Assembly (NCBI RefSeq): GCF_030272615.1
Contig: NC_081412.1
Location: 26,010,501-26,074,500, forward strand
Length of the DNA stretch: 64,000 bases
Direction of reading: 5' to 3'
Origin: Cryptomeria japonica
Taxonomy: Eukaryota; Streptophyta; Pinopsida; Cupressales; Cupressaceae
Below, piece after piece: positions 45,223 to 56,619 of this stretch (the first letter of the stretch is position 1; each line of letters begins with the position of its first letter). The position numbers and the translations under genes are program-made. Below the pieces are notes generated by a model. The model was not told the DNA's origin. It made no database searches and was given only the letters and a program-made list of their open reading frames with translations.

Positions 45223-45800
45223 ACTGCCATTTTTAGTGCCCTTAAACATAACTTTTATATATTAATTGCTTGACTTGGGCGCTCTAACATATATAATATT
45301 TCAAATTAAGTGAAATATATTTCCTGTGGTTAGCCAACATGGGGAGGTTGGCCTCTTTAAACATAATTTATTTATTTATTTTTAATCCTCTCAAGGATTA
45401 ATGAGCTGCTGAAGATAGAGTCCACCAGAAGTCCATTCAAATAAAGTATCTCATAGTCGGGCAGCACTTTCTAAACTTTCTTATAGAAATACGAAGGTCG
45501 GCCAACACTTCAATAAATCCATTTATTTCACTTTTTTGACAGCGATTCATATTAGATTTACCTTATTTTTATTTTCTTTTAAAAGATGTGAGAAGGTATC
45601 ATGGCGGGGACATGACAATTATCTCCCTGGATTATTGACTCAAAGTCCAAGAGCTTGTGAGTGGGTGATGATTCTGCATCAACCAAACATATTTTTCTTA
45701 TATCCCATCCCTCTACCTGTAAGGTCTTATTTGACAAGAGCACAAAAGCTTTTGAAAGAGTACTTTTGGGGTTTGGAGCTCCTAAATTGTATCCTCAAAT
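45223..45800 (-). other. Flank with an LTR terminus
   Basis: No gene. GGGGACATGACA ending at about 45619 is the inverted start of a TGTCATGTCCCC LTR on the minus strand. The rest of that LTR presumably lies left of the gag-protease element, in 33.4-33.8 kb. This could not be verified. Confidence 0.35.
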
Positions 45801-45805
45801 CTTTG

Positions 45806-46647
45806 TGTAGAGGGAAAAAATGAAACCTCTTCGACAAGCAGATAACAAGCTCTTGAAGATTCACTAACCGACCTCTCCACTCAAGATGTAGCATGTCATT
45901 GTACGTCCTCTGATAGCTCTTTGCCCAAGGACGCGTGCGGATCATGGACAACAACGTGACGTGCTAGCGTCTTGTACGGACAAAATGCAAAGCTCGCACA
46001 GAAAGGCACAATGTAACAAATAAATCCCAAGATGCCCAAAGATAGGATAAATAGATAGATATTACCAAAGAGGCTTGAGAAAGCCAAGACAGTTGCAAAA
46101 GAATACTGTGAGAGCTTGAGAGTGTTGTAGCAAACTAAAGACTATTGTAGCTAGCGAGAGAGAGAGAGAGCCAGAGGAAGCTGTAAGAGCCCAAAGAATA
46201 AGAGAGATTGTATGGAGGAACTAGAGAGATTGAAAGAAGAGAAAAGATGGATTTAAAATGAGAGAAGAGGAGGGAAAATGAGGGCTGACGAGTTGTTTGA
46301 AAGATTCGGGGCCGTTTCCACCGACGTGTAGGTGACAAGTGGCAAGGCGCACTCAGAACCGACATTCGAACATTGAGATTTTGCAGGACGAATGCACGGC
46401 ACGCAAACGTCCACGCAACACTCTAGTGTCCAAATAAATCACGATCAAAAGCAACAAGTGGCAAGAGAAACACGTGGCTAACAGAAGCTGAAGGATAGCT
46501 GCTGAAAGGTGTATTGAGCATCCTAAGAGGGAAAAAGATGATACAAGGGCTGAAATGAGCCTACTCAAATGCTAGGGGAATGGACACTAAAGTGGCTACA
46601 AAAGTGTAGGTGGAATTGCAAAGGGGTATGCAATTTTCGACACTACA
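45806..46647 (-). mobile_element. Solo LTR, 0.84 kb
   Basis: Plus-strand ends TGTAGAGGGAAAAAATG and CGACACTACA; perfect TSD CTTTG at 45801-45805 and 46648-46652. The minus-strand start TGTAGTGTCGAAAATTGCA is related to the LTRs at 28976-29917 and 59407-61070. Contains (GA)n near 46155-46170. No gene. Confidence 0.8.
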
Positions 46648-46652
46648 CTTTG

Positions 46653-47907
46653 TTCTATAATTTTTGCTTCTATGCTTCAAAGATATGTCAAGAGATGGAT
46701 TTGATAGTATGATCCCTTAAATTTAGATTGTTTTTAGATGTGTGTGCAATGATATTACTGCATCTCGAAAGGCATGCAATTATGTGAATTAAATTGTGGG
46801 ATGTGTAGCTACAAGTTACATTTTCGCCATATGTCTATATTTAGCCTCTATAGTCTTACTCGGGACCTTCACTCGTTTAAATACAATTTTATGGACAATT
46901 ACATGTTTGCATAGCAAATAGACCATTCTGATTATGTTTTTCCTGTTGTGTGAGGATGTCAATTCGATGTCTTAAGAATCGATTTTGTTGCTTTAAGATT
47001 TATGTATTTTTATATCTAATTTTGGTGTGGTTACAATTAGGAGTGAGCTCCAAGATGGCACAAACAAATTAGAAGTCCAGTAACATTATTCAGTGTGTAA
47101 GGTTGAGATGAAAAAAGTTACATTCTGATAAGGCAATAAAACTGATGGGGAAAGTGGAGTTTTAGTGGAGATGTCTAGCTGAAGTTGACTAACTAGAGTG
47201 TGGATTCTATTTATGTGAAGCAAGCTTGGTGGAGCTTCAAGTGAGATTACAGTTGACTGAGATAATGGGTTAGGTTGAGATGCAAGGGAGGTTGTGAACC
47301 AAGAATACGGTTGCACCAATGGAGTTGAAGGCTATAAATTAGTGATGAAAGTAAGGGAAATGATTTTTTTGCTGAGTCATAGATAAAGGTTTGGGTCTAG
47401 AAGGTAGTTATATGAATGGTGACGAGCCACAAAGGAATTCTTGAGCTGTGGGTAGAAATGAATAGAAACAAGGTGATCCATGGAGCATAAGGACGCTACA
47501 TGGGTTGCCCTTATGGAGTTGAAAGGTTTACAACGCTACCAATAAAAAGAAAACTCATTACTAGAGTATTAGCAAATTTTGCAAGGCCTTTGCAGATGTA
47601 ACATGTGGACAAGCATACAAATTGATGAGCAGATGTCCCAAGGTTACAATTAAAGCCATAGTTTGGTTGAAATTTGTAGGTATTGGCTCAATTCTTGATA
47701 AATATCTTGGCATGTGAATTGCCTAATCAAAGGGTGAAGTAAAAACTTGGAAGTTCCAGGATAGCAATTTCTATTGCAAATGTTGAATTTCTGCTGATAT
47801 TGAATCAAGGATCTATACTTGTCAAAGAAATTGGATAAAGTAAATTTGAGGATGAAGTCTTTTTATGATGACTATACAGTTGGAAGCCAGGATAATTTAG
47901 AGCCCAA
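46653..47907. other. No gene seen
   Basis: Non-coding DNA, right flank of the solo LTR and the target of the Ty3 element. No repeat was recognised. Confidence 0.4.
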
Positions 47908-49475
47908 CTAAAATATCCCGTCCTAACTATGATTGGAAACAAGGAATATTTGCTGTCCAAGTTGCGTGTTATGCAGTTCTGAAGTTTGTGTGTTATGCTG
48001 ACAGAGTTTTCAGATTGAAATGAAGACCATCTTACATGAACATTTCATTAAAAATAAATTCTCTATGACTCTACTAAATCGATAGATGACTAGAGACGCT
48101 TAAGCAACATTCTATGGAAGATATTTATAAGTCTAAGCCATCAAAACCATGTCCTACAGCAGACTGACATTATGACAAACACTTGGCATACATCTTCAGA
48201 CAAATGCAAATGTAGATGCAAATCCAACCCCCTCTCTCCTTTATTTCATTTGGTCATTCAAAATCATTACATAGGCAACAAAGTGATCACTATAAAGACT
48301 GTTCTTATGGACCTTTTTCAGACAGTCTGAAGACAAAATGACAGTCCTAATCTTGGCATTCAATACTGAAAATTACAATGAAATTTTATTAGCAAATGAA
48401 CCTGGCAAAGACTCCTTGAAGAAGCAAGCAATATCATGATCTATGATTCCTCCAATGAGTCAATTCGTCCACCTTTACAGATCGCCCCTGCTACTGCTAT
48501 TAAGGTCTGATATATTCATGTATGACAGCTTGCAAGACTTCCTATCCTCTCCTAAAAAGATCGCCCTTTCTCCTTAAGCCTAGCGCTATCCTTATTGATG
48601 AAGTTCAAAGTCAAATTGAAGAGTTATAAGCCAAGTTGAGGGTGCACCACATACAGGTTCGATTCTGATTCTGAACTGATATGAGGTCGATATTCCCACA
48701 AAACCTTCTCTAATTGACACCAAAGAAATCGCCCTTGCCTTCTAATGGAATCACTGACTTCAAACTTAGCTTTGGTTGCCTCAATGATGAAAGATGAACA
48801 AAATCGTGGGTGTAGAGTCTGAGATCGATTTTATTATCAGACCTGCAAATAGACCAATTCTTCATGCATTTCGACCTCTAATCATTTACTCATAATATTG
48901 CCCATTAGTCTCAAGGAAAGCTGGTGCATAAAGAGCACTCAATCTGAAACATCTGAAGACACCATGTATATTCCATCCACCATAAAAGGTTCAGCAAACT
49001 CATTAAGCACAATTAGGAAGACTGAGGTGTCTCCCTCTCAAAAGCAACCCCTCGGAAGATCTCTCACTTCCTCAGTTATGCCAACTCTCTCACTTCCTCA
49101 GTTATGCCAACCATCGGGAGTTTTCATTCCCAAATGATTATCTGCAGAAAACCCTTCGGCTCCACAAGTCTACACAAGAAGAGATACTCAACAACCGATG
49201 CCCAACAATGAATCACCTCCCTTTATTTATTTCTTTCTTATCCAATCATATGATTCCTTCTAGAAGATCTCTTCTTATCAAGTAGGTACACTTTATTTTT
49301 ATTTTATTACACATTAATTTAATTGCACTTTATAAAATATCATTATATTATAATCAAAGTGCACACATCTCGCAATACGTGTAATCTCCTTATTTCGCCA
49401 TAAACCCAATAGACATGAAATGTGAAGCCCAATAGACGTGTAAATTTTGAGGACTAATGAGAAGGGGACATTACA
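47908..49475 (-). mobile_element. 3' LTR of the Ty3 chromovirus
   Basis: The minus strand starts TGTAATGTCCCC at 49475, directly after the polypurine stretch CAGGGAGGGCGGAT of the polyprotein end. It ends at about 47908 (...GGGATATTTTAG, degenerate). It is the same family as the solo LTR 9578-13129. The 5' LTR would be upstream of gag, beyond the GLE6 insertion and outside the window. Confidence 0.75.
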
Positions 49476-49858
49476 ATCCGCCCTCCCTGAAATTGGTTGT
49501 CCTCAAGCAATCTCAATGCTGGATGCTGCAGAGTATCTTTTGTTTCCCAAGTCGCATCCTCAACCGGCAAATCTTTCCACTTCACCAAATATTCCCTGAT
49601 GACTCTATTCCTCAACCTGCGCTCCCTGGAATCAATGATGGCCTCAGGTACTAGTATCAACTTCCCTTCTTCATCAAGAGGAGGCAGCACTGTAGTAGGT
49701 ACAACATGATGTCCAATTGCCTTTTTAAGGCATGATACATGAAAAACATTGTGTACCCTTGCATCTAGCAGTAGCTCAAGTTTATAGGCCACCTCTCCAA
49801 CTCTCCTAACAATCCTAAATGGCCCATAACAGCGCTGCTTGAGCTTCTCCGCACCACT
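49454..49858 (-). pseudogene. Ty3 integrase C-terminus and chromodomain
   Basis: RCYGPFRIVRRVGEVAYKLEL and HNVFHVSCLKKAIG are the GPF/Y-type integrase tail. EYLVKWKDLPVEDATWE is a chromodomain, which targets chromovirus integration to heterochromatin. The frame stays open to 49454, a few codons into the LTR. Separated from the integrase core by the hAT-type insertion. Confidence 0.85.
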
Positions 49859-49864
49859 CTTTTT

Positions 49865-51465
49865 GAGCTCTACGAGTTTTTCTGACTTTAACTCGCAGAA
49901 AAAACTCGCCGATTTTTTGCAAAAAACTCACCGAGTAATCGTCGAGTTTCTTTAAAAACTCGGCTAGACTAAAAAAAGAGGCCCAAACATGTCAAAAAAT
50001 TATCAATTTTTGTTTTTTCATGTCAGTTTCATTCTCTTCAATAGAATATACACATGAAATATAACATTTAAGTATAAGTGGCATTTCAATATGTCTTTTT
50101 CCTTTCATATACTTTATGACACCCGACGCATTTATAAAATAATAAAAGTATTTTTCGCCTCGCGGGGCGCTGCCCCTCGACCCTGCCCTATATCGCGACA
50201 GGGAGCATGCAAGGGGCGCTACCCCTTGACCCCACAAGGGGTGATGCCCCTTGACCCCAACTTGGGGGCGCTGCCCCCAAACCCCCGTCGAAAAATATAG
50301 GGGGAAACTACGCTGACGGAAGTAGGGAAAATTTAACCTCTGAGTCTGATTATGCTCCAAGTCCATAATAACAACATAATTAGCATTGAAGAAATCTTGG
50401 TATTATACATTTTAGAGTTGAAAGTTTGAAACTATGAGTATGAATGATGAAATTTCAAATATTGCGCGTTTGTAGATCTCCACCAAGATCTAGACCTATC
50501 TCTCTACCCCTCTTTTTCTCACCCTCAGAACCTGGCGAGGGGTGCTACTTTCAACCTAATTTTAATTTGCAGATGCTTGGTGGCAAAGTTGGGGTGGAAA
50601 TACCCCAAATCTCAAAAAATTTGCCCTCGGAATCTTATGTCAACCTTGTAGTTCATCCAGTTGTGAGCACAATTAGAGCTTGTTTGAAGCCATCGACACG
50701 AAGAAGAGGAGCAAGCTAGCTCAAAAACACCACAATGACCTTGTCTTTGTGCAATATAATCTTCGATTGCTCATAAGGAAGGTAGAGGAAGTAGCTGGTG
50801 GTCCACTTGACTTGGATGATATAGATCCTTACAATGATTGGACATCACAGGAGCAACCTCCATTGTTTTTGGATGACAACCCTGATTTGGAGAGGCAAGC
50901 TATGGAGGAGGAGGGGGGTGGATTTGGTTTCACGCTAGATGACATTGAGGAGGAAGAGGATGAGGATGAGGAGTCATTGCCAATGCCACAAGCAGGTGGA
51001 GACATAGCTTCATCCAGGATGGAGGATGAGCCAGCCATACCAAGCGAGGAGGCACAATCACACCCACTACAGACTTCTAGGACTAGACCCTCTAGTTTTA
51101 CCTCTCCTCTAGTTTTACCTAGAACTGGGAAGAGGAAGTTGTAATTGTAATTTGTAATGAAGTATTTACTTTTGGTTTTACAAAAACTATTTACTATTTT
51201 GCTTCCAGCCATTAGCATTCCTCATGAGGATGCGATTTTGTAGACACTTTGCATTTAAATATATCTATAATTAGCTTGTTTCTTTTGTGTTATCATTTAT
51301 TGACTCATTGGATGCATCTTCTCATTAAATTTTGCAAAAAATATGCATTTTTTATTGAAATTAAGCGTGTTTTTACGTTGCCGAGTTTCTCCCGAGTTTT
51401 CCCCGAGTTTTTTTCCCAAGGGCTTGGCGAGTCGAGCCGAGTCGCGAGTAGTTCAACTATGGTTG
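49865..51465 (+). mobile_element. hAT-type DNA transposon fragment inside Ty3 integrase
   Basis: Ty3 reading resumes on both sides (…VYLMLQP and LKKSGAEKLKQ), so about 1.6 kb was inserted. ACTCG-rich ends (CGAGTCGAGCCGAGTCGCGAGTAG near 51430) are typical of such elements, but I could not match both terminal inverted repeats or the 8-bp TSD. It contains a transposase C-terminus and a GC-rich module (50158-50286). Confidence 0.65.
50572..51144 (+). pseudogene. hAT transposase dimerisation domain and tail
   Basis: After TTTGCAG (a likely intron acceptor) the frame reads WWQSWGGNTPNLKKFA, ILCQPCSSSSCEHN, one TAG stop, then SLFEAIDTKKRSKLAQK and NDLVFVQYNLRLL. That is the conserved hAT C-terminal dimerisation region of plant elements. 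An acidic Glu/Asp run and a Ser/Pro-rich tail end at 51144. The DDE catalytic core and the BED finger are missing here, so this copy cannot transpose by itself. Confidence 0.8.
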
Positions 51466-52232
51466 TAGCATCAAATACACCATGTCTCCTATGTCGAATG
51501 ACTGCTCAACTCGCTTCTAGTCTGCGTACTGTTTCTGCTGATTTTGTGCCTTTTGTATGTTCTCCTTTAATGATCTTACAATGTCCTGACTCTCCTGAAG
51601 AAGATCCCTAGCACTCGGCACTCTGCTATCACTCAACAAAAGATCCAAGAAGTTGGGCACATCATACCCATACAGGGCCACAAATGGTGTCATCTGGATG
51701 GACATGTGGTAAGTAGTATTATAGCAATACTCACATAGGTGCAACCACTTAACCCATGCCTGTTGTTGTCCAACTATGTTGTTCCGAAGGTAACCTTCCA
51801 CCCATTTGTTCACATTTTATATTTGTCCATCAGTCTGCAGGTGGTAGCTTGTACTGGGAGTAAGCTCGGTTTCACTGAGTCTGAATAGCTCTTGCCAAAA
51901 ATGACTTATAAATCTGTTGTCCCTATCACTAACTATGGTATGTGGCAACCCATGGAGTCTGAAAACCTCTCGGAAAAATAAATCGGCCACCTGAGTTGTT
52001 GAATAAGTAGCTGAGATCAGAAAGTAGTGGGCAAACTTCATAAGCCGATCAACTACCACATAGATACAATCACTGTCGTGGACTCTAGGCAATCCTATAA
52101 TGAAATCCATCGATAGGCATTCCCACTTCCTATCAGGAATGGGTAGCGGTTGAAGAAGACCTGTTCCTGCTTGCTCTACTGACAAACAAGACACTCCCTA
52201 AAAAACTGAAGAACATCGAACTTGAGCCCTTT
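51466..52232 (-). pseudogene. Ty3 integrase core
   Basis: The zinc-binding end FRECLVC leads to KWECLSMDFIIGLP and DCIYVVVDRLMKFAHY (first Asp of DDE), then HTIVSDRDNRFISHFW (second Asp). At the third position, after HLQTDGQ, a stop sits in the stretch where the catalytic Glu is expected. Next come NKWVEGYLRN and FVALYGYDVP. Integrase joins the cDNA to host DNA; this copy is dead. Confidence 0.85.
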
Positions 52233-53000
52233 CTAAAAGAACTGTTCCCTAACCTGTTTGTATGTCTTATAGTAACCTAGATGTCCGGCCATGAGAGAAT
52301 CATGCAAAGCTCTCAAAATCCTACCCTTCATCTCTGATCCTGGTACAAGAAAAATTCTCCCTTTGTAAATGATAAGATCATTCACAATGGAGTACCTATC
52401 ACCCTGCACTGTACCATCCATAATGCTAGAGGCCCATGAGTCCTTAGCATATTCTGCTGAAATCAAATGCCTCCAATCCTCAATGATCTCAATCATGGCA
52501 TTCAAATGTGGCCTGCGTGACAATGCATCAGCAACAACATTATTCTTTCCTTTGACATAGGTGATGTCAAAGTCATATGCCTGCAGCTTGCTAACCCACT
52601 TCTGTTGGCAGTCATTTAAATCACGCTGCCCAAGGAAGTGCTTCAAACTATTATGGTCTGTTTTGATGCCAAATTTGGAGCCTACCAAAGACTACCTGAA
52701 CTTGGCCAATGCATGCATAATGGCCAACATCTCCTTATCGTATATGCTATAAGTCCGCTCAGGCCCTCTCAATTTCCGGCTCTAAAAGGCAATGGGGTGC
52801 TTGTCCTGCATGAGAACTACACCGATACCCTTTCTTGATGCATCACACTAAAGCTCAAAGGGTCTAGAGAAATCTGGGACAGCCAACACTGGACATGTGG
52901 TTATCAACTGTTTGAACTTTTCAAAACACTGTTGTGCCTGATCAATCCAAACGAAAGCCCCCTTCTTCGTCAAGTCTGTCAATGGTATTGCCTAATGATA
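52233..53000 (-). pseudogene. Ty3 RNase H and integrase zinc finger
   Basis: FGIKTDHNSLKHFL and QQKWVSKLQAYDFDI are RNase H landmarks, and VADALSRRPHLN is the usual end. GHLGYYKTYKQVREQFF supplies the HH part of the HHCC finger. Several stops lie between 52689 and 52980, and the first RNase H part is poorly preserved. Confidence 0.8.
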
Positions 53001-54297
53001 AAAGCCCTTGATGAAGCGTCTGTAGAAACCACATAATCCCATAAATCCTCAAGTTGTGTAAGGTTCTCAGGAGTAGGCCATTCTATAATGGCTCGAACCT
53101 TATCAGGATCCATACGCACTCCCTCAGCACTGATGATGTGCCCAAGATATAATAATTTTGTCAATCCCAAAGCACACTTGGACTCCTTAGCATACAAGGA
53201 CTCCTCCAAAATACTCAATACCTCATCCAAATGTGCTAAGTGCTCCTGCCACCTCCTACTGTAAACCAAAATGTCATCGAAGAACACAAGGACAAATTTC
53301 CTCAACCGGTGTTGGAAAACCCCGTTCATCATGGACTGGAAAGTAGCTGGCGCATTGGTCAAACTAAAAGGCATAACCAAGAATTCAAAGTGTCCACAAT
53401 GGCATCGAAAAGTTGTTTTTCTATGTCTTGCTCCCTTACCCGAATCTGATGGTATCCTGATCTCAAGTCAATCTTCGAGAAGTAGCAAGCTCCATGCAAC
53501 TCATCAATAAGCTCATCGATGCATGGAATAGGGTATCGGTTCTTGATGGTTCTCTTATTCAAAGCCCTGTAATCTATGCACATTCGTAGAGTACCATCTT
53601 TCTTCTTAACCAACACCACTGATGAAGCAAAAGGAGACTTACTTGGACGTATATGGCCCATGTCCAACAACTCCTTGATGGTCTTCTCAATTTCATCTTT
53701 CATTTTTTTCGGATGCCTATATGGTGTGATCATGACAGGTTTGGCACCCTCTTCTAACTCAATGATATGCTCAATGCCCCTATCAGGGGGTCTACCTGGT
53801 GGAATAGCACTAAACACCTTGGGGTGTTTAGTCAACAAGCTCTGGAAATCAGGTGCATATTCAACCTTCTGCTGCTTTGTTTGCGTAGGCGTTATTCTAC
53901 ATGCTGCTACCCACTCTAGTTGATCATGGCGAATTAATCTCTCCATCCTCCTAAAAGAGATCATTCGCAAGCTCGTGTTTGTGATGGCCTTGAGCACATG
54001 CTTCCTCCCATTCACCTCAAATCGCAGCTCCATATGTTTGACATTGAGTGTGAGCTCCTCAATAGCATGGATCCAAGTCATCCCAAGGACCACATCCATA
54101 TCTCCCATATTGACTACATAGAAATCAGTTTTGAATTCATAGTCACTCAAACGCATTGGGAGATCGGTGATCATCTTATTACAAGTGAGGGCAAAACCAT
54201 CAGCAACTCTAACACGAACCCCCTCAAATTCTTGTGTCTGGATTCCACGCCTAGCTACCAACTTCTCATCAATGAAGTTGTGTTGCTCCTGTATCAA
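53001..54297 (-). pseudogene. Ty3 protease and reverse transcriptase
   Basis: The 5' part keeps the end of the protease ([10 protein letters not shown]). The RT follows with [39 protein letters not shown] and [15 protein letters not shown]. After a frameshift near 53380 come [16 protein letters not shown] and FVLVFFDDILVYS, the catalytic box in which F replaces the usual Y of YxDD. YLGHIISAEGVRMDP follows. Confidence 0.88.
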
Positions 54298-54898
54298 AGA
54301 GAGTGATGACTCGCTGCCCTGCTATGACTCCCCTCATTCGGAAAGAACCTTCCCAATGCAAAGAAGTGATGCACATGGTAGTTTTCTTCCCTTCCAACTC
54401 TGTTTCTAACACTTCTGAGGCTTTTTCAGATTCTACATCTTCATGATCAGTCTACTGGTCTGAAAAATCAAAATTATCGTCATGCTCATAAACCCATTCC
54501 ATCTGTTTTGCCTTAGCCTTGGGTCTCATGGGACACTCATGATCAGGAGTATACGGTGCTTTACACCAAAAACAAAGTTTCTTCCTCCATAAATCATTCA
54601 AACTTTCTTGATTTCGGCCCATTGGAAACTTGTTCTTGAAATCTGATTTCTCATTTTTCTTATGAGGGAATTTACTATCCTTGTTGGAAGAAAATTTAGA
54701 TGGAAACTTACTTCGAGGTGCTGCAAGCTCCATATTGCGTGCTTTCTTCATGGCTTCCAACAATGTAGGTGGGTCGAATGCCTTAACCCAACCTCTCAAA
54801 GGCTCCAATAATCCCTCCATGAAAAGTATGACCAGCCTCCAATCTGAAATGCTAGGCACCATTTCCGCGAGCCTCTGAAATTCCCTAATATATGTCTC
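54298..54898 (-). pseudogene. Ty3 gag C-terminus
   Basis: ETYIREFQRLAEMVP, LVILFMEGLLEPLRGWV and a Lys-rich linker lead to the zinc knuckle CFWCKAPYTPDHECP (about 54540), of chromovirus type. The gag is cut at 54898 by the GLE6 insertion, and the N-terminal part is outside the window. The segment from the DFSDQ stop (54452) to 54298 links to the protease. Confidence 0.8.
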
Positions 54899-55043
54899 TG
54901 TTGATGTGTCTTTTGTACACGACCAAACACAGAATAAAATACCTAAAGGCACCTTATCCTCTCTTGAACAAAGTTTCCCGACTGCTGAAGATATCACAGA
55001 AGGATCAATCCGAGAAACTCCAAGGTTCTATTATGTAGGTTCT
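54899..55043 (-). mobile_element. GLE6, outer end (3' terminal 145 bp)
   Basis: TGTTGATGTGTCTTTTGTAC... in plus orientation is the inverted 3' end of a GLE. It resembles the start of GLE5 at 55044 closely, which gives the look of a 145-bp tandem duplication. It is separated from the rest of GLE6 (61308 onward) by GLE5. GLE6 itself sits in Ty3 gag; its other end is outside the window. Confidence 0.7.
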
Positions 55044-55911
55044 TGTTGATGTGTCTTTTGTACACAACCAAACACAAAATAAAATACCTAAAGGTACCTT
55101 ATCCTCTCTTGAACAAAGTTTCCCGACTGCTGAAGATCTCGCCGAAGGATCAGTTGGAGTAACTCCAAGGTTCTAATATGTAGGTTCTCTACGTGTGGAT
55201 AAGCTCTTTGCGGTACGATGTGATTTTGTTGGAATCACAAGGGGACTTACTTTCGATGACCTGAACGTCTGATTTGCTTTGGATATTACTGGAACGTGGA
55301 ATTTCACTGGCCCTTGATTTTGAAAAAAGAAAAAAAAAGATAAGGGTTGGAACGGGATCTATTTCTAACACTAAGAACGTAAGAGCAATGAATGACCTTT
55401 GATGAAATTCTAACTAAGTCTTTCTTTGACATCCTAGGATCACCTCCACAAGATTAGTGCGATCTTCTAAGGAAAGCTTTATGATGTCCAGATTACTGCT
55501 ACAAGCATAGACACCGTCAGGTTGATGCATACCAATGAAGAAGCAATAATTGAAGTTAAGCTTAAGTTGAATGATTCCAGTTGACTACACAAGGCAAGTT
55601 TGCAATCAACAAACCGCTAGTAGTATGGATATACAAATTTCACCGTTGATCATACAAATTTCTTCCATTCACCTAATAACATGAAATCAAATTTGAGAAG
55701 TATAGAGACCATGCAAATTGTTGAATCTACCCATAGAATTCACCATTTCTTCAATGAAGTTTACAAGTCTTTTGCAACAATATCTTGGCAACAATCTTTG
55801 CCTTCTCTTTCTACTCTACTCTACCTATTTCCTACTCTCTGACTATTCACTATTTTCTATTAACTATTAACTATTAACTTTTACAAATGAGGAGCTAGGG
55901 CTTTATATAGA

Positions 55912-55919
55912 GAACCCTT
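55912..55919 (-). promoter_or_regulatory. TATA box of GLE5
   Basis: The minus strand reads TATATAAA in CTCTATATAAAGCCC. The palindrome AAACCCTAATTAGAGTTT (one mismatch) lies upstream at 55974-55991. Confidence 0.6.
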
Positions 55920-56314
55920 TACAAACAGACGGCTTTGATTGACTTGGAACCAATGGCTAGGATTACAAGATAGAAACCCTAATTAGAGTTTGTTACAACA
56001 AACTTCCTTAGCCAATTAGAAAATTACATTCCAAGAGTGAGGACCAATAGGAAGCAGGGGTAGGTGCCTTGAAGTTTGTGTCGTCCTCGATGAGTCAGGT
56101 ACACTGAATCTGGACACGCTGAGGTGGACCAATCCAACCAGGGGAATGATGACTGGGATGCCACCTTGCCTAATGCTTGTGACTAGGTTGATCCTCCTCT
56201 ATCTTTGATATGATGAATGATGTACTTCCTTTGCTTGACCAGGCTTCCTTATTGTCAAGTCTTCCTTCTCCAATAGCATATCTCGCCCTCAAGTGTTGGC
56301 AAAGCTTTTCTTTG

Positions 56315-56512
56315 TCATCTTATGGTAGATGAGGTCTTGAGGCTAGCTTGAACTCCTTGAACACCCCTAGTCTTCCAATGCTTCAAAGCACCTTGAGTCC
56401 TCCCTTTGTGCATGTGGAACGTCCTTGATGATGATGGACTGGAAGAGGTCATCCTTGCCCTAGCTTGATCTTCTTCCATTTGCAAAACCAACCAAAAGGT
56501 GATTAAGGACAC
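56315..56512 (-). pseudogene. Ser/Arg-rich ORF relic in GLE5
   Basis: 65 codons on the minus strand with RMTSSSPSSSRTFHM and RTQGALKHWKTRGVQG. It is the positional counterpart of 18272-18577 in GLE2. No domain is recognised; coding status is doubtful. Confidence 0.25.
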
Positions 56513-56619
56513 ATAATGAATTCATTCTAACATAGCATTTCCTACCTTAAATCATCAACAAGAAGACATTAAAATGAAGTTTTCTCAAGATTCTCCCCAG
56601 GGACAAACCCTATAAAAAT

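Noticed and set aside
53576-54409. Plus-strand frames of 80-115 codons
   Set aside because: Antisense shadows of the Ty3 protease-reverse transcriptase on the minus strand.
54899-55188. 145-bp tandem duplication
   Set aside because: Better explained by GLE5 inserting into the end of related GLE6, as the GTTCT TSD at 55039-55043 and 61308-61312 shows.
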